Below, piece after piece: positions 1 to 5,179 of a stretch of DNA of 5,179 bases (its first letter is position 1; each line of letters starts with the position of its first letter). The DNA is from Candidatus Hydrogenedentota bacterium (GTDB lineage Bacteria > Hydrogenedentota > Hydrogenedentia > Hydrogenedentales > SLHB01), in NCBI GenBank assembly GCA_003552765.1, contig PUOI01000542.1, forward strand, positions 1-5,179, given 5' to 3'. The notes under the pieces were generated by a model that worked only from the letters and a program-made list of their open reading frames with translations, made no database searches and had not been told where the DNA came from. The position numbers and the translations under genes are program-made.

Positions 1-1
1 A

Positions 2-499
2 CCGTCGCCTTTCGATGCCTACCTGAAGGGCGACGAGGATGCATTGACCGCGGAACAGGTCCGGGGCTACGAGTTGTTCAAGGCGCATTCATGCGCCATG
101 TGTCACGTCGGCGTGAATATCGGCGGCCAGTCCTTCGAACTCATGGGCCTGCGCGGCGATTACTTCGGCGATCGCGATCAAGAAATCACCGACGCCGATT
201 ATGGCCGGTACAACGTTACGGAGGATGAGTACGATCGTCACCGCTTCAAGACGCCCACGCTGCGCAACGTCGCGCTCAACTTCCCGTACATGCACGACGG
301 CACGGTGGAAACGATGGAAGAAGCCGTGGATGTGATGATGGAGTACATGGTGGACGATGTCCTGGCCACGGACGAACGGGACGACATCATCGCGTTCTTG
401 GAGTCGCTGACGGGCGAACTTGATGGCGTGCCGCTGGATGACGAAGAGGCCATGCGCGAAGCGGCTCCCGACTGGCGCGCGGACCACACCCAGCGATAA
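2..499 (+). CDS. Cytochrome c peroxidase / MauG-family di-haem protein, C-terminal haem domain (5' partial)
   Basis: The frame is open from the window edge to a TAA at 497-499, giving about 165 residues, so the N-terminal haem domain and any export signal lie upstream. Seen: a c-type haem site CAMCH at 92-106, then GGQSFELMG, the family hallmark FKTPTLRNVALNFPYMHDG (about 245-301), and the closing helix DIIAFLESLTGE. Methionines at about 335-340 (VMM) lie at roughly the right distance from the haem His to supply the distal ligand of the high-potential haem, as in Pseudomonas CcpA; this is inferred by analogy. Family knowledge: these proteins act in the periplasm and either reduce hydrogen peroxide with electrons from small cytochromes or cupredoxins, or oxidise other substrates (MauG branch). 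The fragment cannot decide between the two, because the peroxidatic haem and its loop are in the missing half. An acidic tail of about 29 residues follows the last helix. An in-frame TTG at 44 is internal to the conserved fold and is not a likely start. A hairpin terminator follows. Confidence 0.9.
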   Translation, partial: PSPFDAYLKGDEDALTAEQVRGYELFKAHSCAMCHVGVNIGGQSFELMGLRGDYFGDRDQEITDADYGRYNVTEDEYDRHRFKTPTLRNVALNFPYMHDGTVETMEEAVDVMMEYMVDDVLATDERDDIIAFLESLTGELDGVPLDDEEAMREAAPDWRADHTQR

Positions 500-536
500 C
501 GGTAGGACCGGGGCGTCCCGGTGTCAAGAAGGAATC

Positions 537-572
537 AAACATCCCCCGTTGCCTGAACAACGGGGGATGTTT
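537..572. terminator. Perfect hairpin between convergent genes, probable bidirectional terminator
   Basis: The 15-nt arms at 537-551 and 558-572 (AAACATCCCCCGTTG and its exact reverse complement) enclose the loop CCTGAA. The arms begin with AAA and end with TTT, so on either strand a GC-rich stem is closed by A-T pairs and ends in three T. There is no longer T tract on either side, so termination strength is uncertain. The element starts 37 nt after the peroxidase stop and lies 15 nt from the aldehyde dehydrogenase stop, where a shared terminator for convergent genes is expected. A weaker 6-bp stem (507-512 with 517-522, ACCGGG/CCCGGT) sits just upstream. Confidence 0.85.
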
Positions 573-587
573 CATCTCTAGCGCTGC

Positions 588-2072
588 TTATCCGTCGAGA
601 TTGATGGTGACGGTCTTGGGTTCGGTGTAGCTCTCCAGCGCGAGCTGACCGAGTTCGCGTCCCTGGCCGGACATCTTGTGCCCGCCAAAGGGCGCGGCGG
701 CGTCGAACTTGTCGTAGCAGTTGACCCAGACCGTGCCCGCCCGGAGCGCGTGCGCCGTGCGGTGCGCCTTGCTCAGGTCGCGCGTCCACACCCCCGCGGC
801 GAGCCCATAGAAGGTGTCGTTGCCGCGTTGGATGACCTCGTCGAAATCCTTAAACCGCATGATGTTCATCACCGGGCCGAAGATCTCGTCTCGCGCGATG
901 GACATGTCGTCCCTCACATTGGTGAATACGGTGGGCCGAATGAAGTAGCCGCGGTTTCCGTCGCGGCCTCCGCCGGTGAGGCATTGCGCGCCTTCCGTCT
1001 TGCCCGCCTCGATGTACCGCATTATCTTGTCGAACTGCTGCTGATCGACCTGCGGACCCTGCTCGGTCTCCTCCGAGAAGGGATCGCCTACCTTTCTGTT
1101 CTCCGACATCTGGGTGAGGCGGTCCACGAACTCATCGTGGATACTGTCCTCCACTAACAGCCGCGACCCCGCGCAGCACACCTGGCCTTGATTCAGGTAC
1201 AACCCGATAAACGCGCCTTGCGTCGCTGCGTCGAGGTCGGCGTCCGCAAAGATGATGTTTGGGCTCTTGCCGCCCAGCTCGAAGGTGAGGCGTTTAAGCG
1301 TGGGGGCGGCGTCGCTCATGATCTGCTGCGCGGTTTTGTACTCGCCGGTAAACGCGACCTTGTCCACATCGGGATGCTTGACGATGTGTTCCCCTGTATC
1401 GCCATAACCCGGCAGAACGTTGGTGACCCCCGGTGGAAAGCCCGCCTCCAACGCCAGTTCGCCGACGCGCAGGGCCGTGAGGGGCGTCTGTTCGGCCGGC
1501 TTAAGCACGCTTGTACAGCCCGCCGCCAGCGCCGGTCCCCACTTCCAGGAAAGCATCAACAGCGGGAAGTTCCACGGAATGATTTGCCCGCACACGCCCA
1601 CCGGCTCCCGGCGTATGTACGTGAAGAAGTTGCCGCGTATGGGCACGGTGTCGCCTTCGATCTTGTCGGCCCAGCCCGCGTAGTAGCGGAACACATCAAT
1701 GACAAGGGGCAGGTCGACATTGCGGCTTTCACCAATGGGTTTTCCATTGTCGAGCGTCTCCAATGCAGCCAGTTCGTCGATGTGTTTTTCCAGCAGGTCC
1801 GCCAAGCGATACAAACACGCGCCGCGATCGCGGGCGTCCATCTTCGCCCAGTCCCCTCGCTCCAATGCGCGGCGGGCCGCCTTCACCGCCGCATCGACAT
1901 CCTCTTGCTGAGCGTACGCGACGCTGGCGATCGTTTCCTCGGTGGCCGGGTTGATCGTGTCGAAGGTCTTGCCGCCAGCGGCGTCTCGAAATTCGCCGCC
2001 GATAAGCAATTGCGTCTGGCGCACGTGGCTAAGAGCCTGCTCCGGGGTTGTGGCGACAGCGGAAGTTGACAT
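588..2072 (-). CDS. NAD-dependent aldehyde dehydrogenase (ALDH1/2-like)
   Basis: Oxidises an aldehyde to the carboxylic acid with NAD(P), in the cytoplasm. The 494-residue product has the usual length for the family and aligns by eye along its whole length with animal-type ALDH2. Seen: PWNFP at 166-170 (Asn168 for the oxyanion), KPAEQTP at 191-197 (Lys191; Glu194 at the position that favours NAD over NADP), ELGGKSP with general base Glu265, [10 protein letters not shown] with nucleophile Cys299, EIFGPV with Glu396, and [15 protein letters not shown] near the end. All catalytic residues are present. Odd: the usual FTGSTxxG turn reads FTGEYKTA at 241-248, so a Glu replaces the Ser and the second Gly is lost. 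The start at 2072 is chosen because it has a good ribosome binding site and gives the normal N-terminus; an in-frame extension to 2186 adds 38 residues unlike the family. Substrate cannot be told from sequence. Convergent with the peroxidase gene and divergent from the permease gene, so probably its own transcript. Confidence 0.96.
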   Translation of the reverse strand: MSTSAVATTPEQALSHVRQTQLLIGGEFRDAAGGKTFDTINPATEETIASVAYAQQEDVDAAVKAARRALERGDWAKMDARDRGACLYRLADLLEKHIDELAALETLDNGKPIGESRNVDLPLVIDVFRYYAGWADKIEGDTVPIRGNFFTYIRREPVGVCGQIIPWNFPLLMLSWKWGPALAAGCTSVLKPAEQTPLTALRVGELALEAGFPPGVTNVLPGYGDTGEHIVKHPDVDKVAFTGEYKTAQQIMSDAAPTLKRLTFELGGKSPNIIFADADLDAATQGAFIGLYLNQGQVCCAGSRLLVEDSIHDEFVDRLTQMSENRKVGDPFSEETEQGPQVDQQQFDKIMRYIEAGKTEGAQCLTGGGRDGNRGYFIRPTVFTNVRDDMSIARDEIFGPVMNIMRFKDFDEVIQRGNDTFYGLAAGVWTRDLSKAHRTAHALRAGTVWVNCYDKFDAAAPFGGHKMSGQGRELGQLALESYTEPKTVTINLDG

Positions 2073-2078
2073 GATGCA

Positions 2079-2086
2079 TCTCCTTT
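2079..2086 (-). promoter_or_regulatory. Ribosome binding site of the aldehyde dehydrogenase
   Basis: Read on the minus strand this is AAAGGAGA, with GGAG ending 7 nt before the ATG at 2072-2070. It is a near-ideal Shine-Dalgarno sequence. It decides the start codon against the longer in-frame possibility reaching 2186. Confidence 0.85.
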
Positions 2087-2096
2087 CGGTGATTGC

Positions 2097-2112
2097 GTTG
2101 GGATTACCCAAC
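2097..2112. repeat. 16-nt inverted repeat in the aldehyde dehydrogenase leader
   Basis: GTTGGG-ATTA-CCCAAC: two perfect 6-nt arms (2097-2102 and 2107-2112) around a 4-nt centre. It ends 10 nt upstream of the Shine-Dalgarno element of the minus-strand gene, so it could be an operator for a dimeric regulator or a small stem-loop in the 5' untranslated RNA. No regulator gene is present in the window. A 6-bp palindrome can occur by chance, so the functional reading is tentative. Confidence 0.35.
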
Positions 2113-2299
2113 ATTTTGCCCATTTCGTAAAGATAGGGAGGTCCCCTGTCAGCGAGCACGCAACCAAACCACGCCTTTAGCCCCACCCCAAGAGCCCCCT
2201 ATATCCCAAAGCCTGGGGAAAGCACCGGCTACGGCGTGGTATTCATGCCATTGCATGCCGCCGATAAGGTGCATTACGTTACTCTCTCCCACCAATAAG

Positions 2300-2371
2300 C
2301 GCGTATTGTAGATGACACCCACAAATACGTCAATACATATGCGCTATTTCGACATTTGTATGTAAAAAGGG
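2300..2371 (+). promoter_or_regulatory. AT-rich probable promoter region of the MFS permease
   Basis: This is the most AT-rich stretch of the window, directly before the permease ATG. It contains two nested interrupted inverted repeats: ACAAAT (2321-2326) with ATTTGT (2354-2359), and TACATA (2334-2339) with TATGTA (2359-2364). TATTGT at 2304-2309 and TACATA at 2334-2339 are possible -10 elements, but neither has a well-spaced -35 box. AAAAAGGG at 2364-2371 is a modest ribosome binding site for the ATG at 2376. The exact promoter cannot be assigned by eye. Confidence 0.35.
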
Positions 2372-2375
2372 TGAT

Positions 2376-3707
2376 ATGGGCCGGTTGGACGTAACTTCAG
2401 GTTCGCGGCGGCCAAGCGCCGGCTTGCTACTTGCGTTGGTGAGCTGGGATATCTACACTGCATTTCCTATGTTGAAACCCCATCACCGGCAATATTTGGC
2501 CGCGTACTTTCTTGATTTCGCGCTCATAACGGCGTTCACGGCGATGCCGTTCTTCATTTTTGATCAACTCGGCGGCGGAGCGGCGATGTCGGGCAGTATC
2601 GCGGCGTTTGAATCGGTTTGCTACGCGGCCGTGTGTCTGGGTTCGACGCGATTCCTCGGCAAGGTAAAGAACGGCTTGAACTGGGCGCGGGTGGGGGCGG
2701 CGGGCTTTGGTCTCGTGTTCCCCCTGGCGATGTTTTGCCGGGAGCCTTTTTCGTTCGCGCTTGTGGCGCTGGCGGGGTTGACGTTTCGGGGGTTGTTCTG
2801 GCCCTCGATGCAAGCCTGGATCGGCGCGGAGCCCAACCCCGCGTTGCGGACCCGGCGTATCTCGCACTACAACGTAGCGTGGACCCTCGGTTTGGCCACG
2901 GGGCCGCTCGTGGCGGGGCCCCTGTATGACTTGGACTACCGGCTGCCCTTTCTCGCCGTTTTCGTGGCGGCGGGGTTGGCTTTTGTGATGGTGCTCACGT
3001 TGCCGGACGAGCGCCGCTACTACGGCCCCGCGCCTACAACGCCCGACAACCCCTATCACGCCAAGCAAGATCGCGCGAGCGAACTCTACCTTTACAGCGC
3101 CTGGTTCGCCAACATGGTGGGATGGTCCATGGTCGGCGTGATGCGCTCCGTGTTTCCCAAGCGGGTGGACGACCTGGTCGCGGCTGGCGAGTTGGTGTTT
3201 TTCACGGGTGGATTGGATGTCCAAGCCTTGCCATTCCAGGCCGCCACGCAATTCTCTTGGGTCGCGTTCATGTTGTACCTTTCCCGGGCGGGCATTTCGC
3301 TTGGCATGGGGTGGACTACGCGCTGGCATCATCGATTCTGGCTGGTGGCCGTGTCTCAATTGGCCGCTGGCGCCGCGTTCTGGGGGCTCGGCATGACCCA
3401 CAGCCTGGTTGTCATGATGGCGTGTTGCGCTGTTGTGGGCGTCAACGGCGGGGTTTGCTTCTTCGCCAGCATGTACTACAGCGTGGCTAATCCTCTGCGG
3501 AAACACAAACGGGCCGCCGTGCACGAAAGCATGGTGGGCATCGGCGGACTGCTCGGCGGGATGAGCTTTGGTCTGCTGGCCGAGCGGTACGGCGCAGCAT
3601 GGCCATTTCTTTACACGCCGGTCATCGTGATCGTCTTCGTCTCCCTGCAAGCCGCCTTGTTACGTTATCAGAAGCGGCGTGCGGCTGCCGGGGACGTGGC
3701 TGGTTGA
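2376..3707 (+). CDS. Major facilitator superfamily (MFS) permease
   Basis: An inner-membrane secondary transporter; the substrate cannot be deduced. The 443-residue product shows about 12 hydrophobic segments, roughly at 40-63, 70-90, 106-121, 124-146, 166-184, 189-210, 237-259, 288-312, 320-339, 342-370, 385-402 and 408-428. A polar loop at 211-236 between the two six-helix halves matches the central cytoplasmic loop of MFS proteins. Segment 5 (YNVAWTLGLATGPLVAGPLYD) has the glycine/proline-rich form of the family, and AVHESMVGIGGLLGG near 381-395 is the matching element of the second half. The C-terminus is basic (RYQKRR). The start is uncertain: ATG 2376 has a modest AAAAAGGG upstream, whereas ATG 2469 (residue 32) starts just before the first membrane segment but has no ribosome binding site. 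The first 31 codons have less GC-biased third positions than the rest, which slightly favours the shorter form. The ridA gene follows after 84 bp on the same strand. Confidence 0.9.
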   Translation: MGRLDVTSGSRRPSAGLLLALVSWDIYTAFPMLKPHHRQYLAAYFLDFALITAFTAMPFFIFDQLGGGAAMSGSIAAFESVCYAAVCLGSTRFLGKVKNGLNWARVGAAGFGLVFPLAMFCREPFSFALVALAGLTFRGLFWPSMQAWIGAEPNPALRTRRISHYNVAWTLGLATGPLVAGPLYDLDYRLPFLAVFVAAGLAFVMVLTLPDERRYYGPAPTTPDNPYHAKQDRASELYLYSAWFANMVGWSMVGVMRSVFPKRVDDLVAAGELVFFTGGLDVQALPFQAATQFSWVAFMLYLSRAGISLGMGWTTRWHHRFWLVAVSQLAAGAAFWGLGMTHSLVVMMACCAVVGVNGGVCFFASMYYSVANPLRKHKRAAVHESMVGIGGLLGGMSFGLLAERYGAAWPFLYTPVIVIVFVSLQAALLRYQKRRAAAGDVAG

Positions 3708-3775
3708 TTGCGCGGCGGTGGTGTGATAGGTTTTGCCGTGTTAGCGTTTTCTGGCAACGCCGGGGAACAAACGGG

Positions 3776-3787
3776 AAGGAGAAGGGG
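3776..3787 (+). promoter_or_regulatory. Ribosome binding site of ridA
   Basis: AAGGAG at 3776-3781, followed by a second purine run (AAGGGG) to 3787, lies 4 to 10 nt before the ATG at 3792. It fixes the start of ridA and argues against a longer reading that would begin directly after the permease stop. The rest of the 84-bp gap between the two genes has only a weak 5-bp stem (3744-3748 with 3756-3760), with no terminator and no clear promoter. Confidence 0.75.
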
Positions 3788-3791
3788 TTTC

Positions 3792-4172
3792 ATGGATAAG
3801 CAATGCATATTCTCAAGCAACGGGCCGCCCGCGGCGGGTCCTTATTCGCACGCGGTTGCGGCGGGGCCCTATGTGTTTGTCTCGGGCCAAGGTCCGTTCG
3901 CCCCCGATGGCAGCGGTGTCCAACGCGGCACAATGGAAGAGGAAGCGCGCCTGGCCTTGTCGAACCTTAAGACGGTGCTCGAGGATGCGGGCTCCAGCCT
4001 GGAAAAAACCGTCAAAGTCACGGCCTATCTCGCGAATATGGACGATTTCCAGGCCTTCAACGAGGTTTACAAGGAATTTTTCGCCACGGATTGTCCGGCG
4101 CGGACCTGTTTTCAGGCGGGCCGGTTGCCCTTTGACATTCAAGTGGAAGTGGAGGCCATAGCGCTGGCGTGA
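3792..4172 (+). CDS. ridA: RidA (YjgF/YER057c/UK114) family enamine/imine deaminase
   Basis: A 126-residue protein, the usual family length. It is known to speed hydrolysis of reactive enamines and imines such as 2-aminoacrylate, made by PLP enzymes like serine/threonine dehydratase, to 2-oxoacids and ammonia. This protects PLP enzymes in the cytoplasm, and the protein forms a homotrimer with active sites between subunits. Seen: GPYSHA with Tyr18, VFVSGQGP at 29-35, and CPARTCFQAGRLPFDIQVEVEAIA at the end. By alignment to E. coli RidA, Tyr18, Arg104 and Glu119 match Tyr17, Arg105 and Glu120. The carboxylate-binding Arg marks the archetypal deaminase-active branch rather than the Rid1-7 side groups, but subgroup placement by eye is not final. 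The start has a strong AAGGAG. The stop lies two bases before the ATG of the TPR-peptidase gene, so the two are probably co-transcribed and translationally coupled. Confidence 0.95.
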   Translation: MDKQCIFSSNGPPAAGPYSHAVAAGPYVFVSGQGPFAPDGSGVQRGTMEEEARLALSNLKTVLEDAGSSLEKTVKVTAYLANMDDFQAFNEVYKEFFATDCPARTCFQAGRLPFDIQVEVEAIALA

Positions 4173-4174
4173 TC

Positions 4175-5179
4175 ATGATGAATTATCTAACCAAGCGCCG
4201 CATACTGTTCTGGGTTTTCTTCTGTGCGGCCGGAGCGGGCATCGGGTATTTTGCTTCCGCCGAGGCGCTGAATTCCGATGCGGCGAGATACAATGCCTTG
4301 GGCGTAGAGTACTACAACCAAGGCCAATGGCCCGAGGCTATCGACGCGTTTCTGACCGCGCGGGAGAACGGCCCCGGCAACCCGACCATTCGCGATAACT
4401 TGGTGAACGCGTATCAAGCGTACGCCAATGAGGTGGCCGAGCAGCGGGATTTCGCCGCAGCGGCGGACATCGTTGAACAAGCCGTGTCCTACGCCCCGGA
4501 CAATCCGGCTCCTTTGGTGCAGCTCGGCATGTATAGCCTGCGCCTGGATCGCGTGTCCGACGCCATCTTCCGATTGGAGGAGGCCGTCGAACTCGACCCG
4601 TTTAACCTGGATGCCCTTGAGGTTCTCGGAGACGCCTATTACCAGGCGAACGATCTACCGTCCGCGTTGGCGGTCTGGCGCGAGGTCCAAGACGAAGAGC
4701 CAAACCGTCCCAATCTGTCCGAGCGCATCGCCAAGGCCGAACGGGAATCCGAGGTCGAACGGGACTTTCAACGCTCCAGCTCGCGGCACTTCGAGATCAG
4801 CTTTCCGAGGCAGACCACCGGGAGCGACCAGCAACAGGTTTTATCCATCCTTGAACGGGCCTACCGCGAACTGGGCCAAATATTCGGTAACGTCTTCCCG
4901 CCGCCGCCCATCCAAGTCATCATCTACAGCGCGGAGGAATTCAGCGCGGCAACGGAACTCGATGACCATGTGGGGGCTGTGTATGACGGAAAGATTCGCG
5001 TGCCCGTTCGCGACCGGGACGGCGAGCCGCTGGAAGAGGACGAACTCGAACGCCGCTTGTACCACGAATACACGCACGTCATGGTGCGCCATCTCGGGGG
5101 CGAGGATGTGCCGTGGTGGTTCAACGAAGGGCTGGCGGAGATGCTGTCGACCAGTTTGACGGACGAGAATCATCAAAGG
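4175..5179 (+). CDS. TPR-repeat protein with gluzincin (peptidase MA-like) metalloprotease domain, 3' partial
   Basis: The reading frame is open from ATG 4175 to the window edge (335 codons, no stop). The N-terminus MMNYLTKRRILFWVFF is basic then hydrophobic to about residue 28, ending ASAEA: a signal peptide or anchor that exports the rest. Residues 37-180 hold about four TPR-like helix pairs (near 37-69, 70-110, 111-144, 145-178) with the pattern LG.YY...N...A...W/F and closing DP/PDN turns. After a charged linker and PPPP (242-245) comes the metalloprotease fold: HEYTH at 297-301 (zinc His297 and His301, catalytic Glu298) and WWFNEGLAE at 314-322, whose Glu318 matches the third zinc ligand of M1-type WLNEGFA. 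This layout fits the peptidase MA-like family (PF13485 type). The substrate is unknown; TPRs suggest a protein partner in the periplasm or outer membrane. Two adjacent ATGs (4175, 4178) are possible starts. The only Shine-Dalgarno-like GGAGG (4151-4155) is too far upstream, so coupling to ridA is likely. Confidence 0.88.
   Translation, partial: MMNYLTKRRILFWVFFCAAGAGIGYFASAEALNSDAARYNALGVEYYNQGQWPEAIDAFLTARENGPGNPTIRDNLVNAYQAYANEVAEQRDFAAAADIVEQAVSYAPDNPAPLVQLGMYSLRLDRVSDAIFRLEEAVELDPFNLDALEVLGDAYYQANDLPSALAVWREVQDEEPNRPNLSERIAKAERESEVERDFQRSSSRHFEISFPRQTTGSDQQQVLSILERAYRELGQIFGNVFPPPPIQVIIYSAEEFSAATELDDHVGAVYDGKIRVPVRDRDGEPLEEDELERRLYHEYTHVMVRHLGGEDVPWWFNEGLAEMLSTSLTDENHQR

Larger units (their letters stand above)
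2073..2375. other. Divergent intergenic region, aldehyde dehydrogenase / MFS permease
   Basis: These 303 bp separate two diverging genes and must hold both promoters. On the dehydrogenase side are its ribosome binding site and the inverted repeat at 2097-2112. The middle (about 2160-2260) carries C-rich runs and a short direct repeat CATGCC at 2244-2249 and 2254-2259, with no convincing coding potential. The permease side (about 2300-2375) is clearly richer in A and T than its surroundings. I could not find a good consensus -35/-10 pair on either strand, and I see no RNA gene or riboswitch. Confidence 0.6.

Noticed and set aside
507..522. Small hairpin ACCGGG-GCGT-CCCGGT downstream of the peroxidase
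   Set aside because: A 6-bp stem with no T tract; the perfect 15-bp hairpin immediately after it is a far better terminator, so it is not listed separately.
1188..2069. A 293-codon open frame on the plus strand, opposite the aldehyde dehydrogenase gene
   Set aside because: It is a shadow of a gene with all ALDH motifs on the other strand. It has low-complexity basic composition, no ribosome binding site of note and no recognisable domain.
2073..2186. Upstream in-frame extension of the aldehyde dehydrogenase by 38 residues
   Set aside because: The extension does not resemble ALDH N-termini and would run through the inverted repeat and the strong AAAGGAGA, which fits the ATG at 2072 instead.
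2244..2259. Direct repeat CATGCC-ATTG-CATGCC in the intergenic region
   Set aside because: Only two 6-nt copies and no further units; too short to separate from chance or to call an iteron or a CRISPR remnant.
2427..3650. A 407-codon open frame on the minus strand, opposite the permease gene
   Set aside because: Its product is rich in His, Arg, Pro and Gln with no membrane or domain pattern. The sense strand encodes a clear MFS protein with 12 membrane segments. Long antisense frames are common in GC-rich coding DNA.
3704..3732. TTGATT followed 17 nt later by TAGGTT as a promoter for ridA
   Set aside because: The -10 part matches the consensus at only three positions and the -35 overlaps the permease stop codon; not strong enough to annotate.
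3708..3791. Upstream in-frame extension of ridA by 28 residues, to just after the permease stop
   Set aside because: The extension is not found in RidA proteins of known length (about 126-130 residues), and AAGGAG at 3776-3781 serves the ATG at 3792.
4428..5159. A 243-codon open frame on the plus strand, in a different frame from the TPR-peptidase
   Set aside because: The product is Arg/Ser/Thr/Pro-rich with no motif. The overlapping frame starting at 4175 carries a signal peptide, TPRs and HEYTH...NEG, so this is a shifted-frame shadow.
4841..5176. A 111-codon open frame on the minus strand near the window end
   Set aside because: It lies wholly opposite the metalloprotease domain and has no recognisable domain or start signal.

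Overview
The window looks like a stretch of bacterial chromosome. It is fairly GC-rich and tightly packed, with housekeeping and catabolic genes. There is no sign of mobile elements, CRISPR, rRNA or tRNA. The set (di-haem peroxidase with a c-type haem, class-1/2-like NAD aldehyde dehydrogenase, MFS permease, RidA, TPR-gluzincin protein with an export signal) fits a Gram-negative, respiring heterotroph. The TPR plus peptidase-MA architecture and the aldehyde dehydrogenase variant motif remind me of environmental lineages such as Planctomycetes or Hydrogenedentes, but that placement is a weak guess from memory.

Layout. (i) 2-499, plus strand: the C-terminal haem domain of a cytochrome c peroxidase/MauG-family protein, whose N-terminal part lies outside the window. 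(ii) 537-572: a perfect 15-bp stem hairpin between two convergent genes, most likely a shared bidirectional terminator. (iii) 588-2072, minus strand: a complete 494-residue aldehyde dehydrogenase with a strong ribosome binding site. (iv) 2073-2375: a 303-bp divergent intergenic region with a 16-nt inverted repeat in the dehydrogenase leader and an AT-rich stretch just before the permease. (v) 2376-3707, plus strand: a 12-segment MFS permease. (vi) 3792-4172, plus strand: RidA, with the known substrate-binding residues intact. (vii) 4175-5179, plus strand: the 5' part of a TPR protein with a gluzincin (HEYTH) domain. It runs off the window and starts two bases after the ridA stop.

How they may work together. 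RidA and the TPR-protease are almost certainly co-transcribed. The permease may be in the same transcript, since it is 84 bp upstream on the same strand. The peroxidase, aldehyde dehydrogenase and RidA each remove a reactive species (peroxide, aldehyde, enamine), but they sit in at least three transcription units, so a shared stress or detoxification role is only an inference. I found no clearly undescribed system here. The points most worth checking are the altered NAD-binding motif in the aldehyde dehydrogenase, the TPR-gluzincin protein, and the inverted repeat in the dehydrogenase leader.
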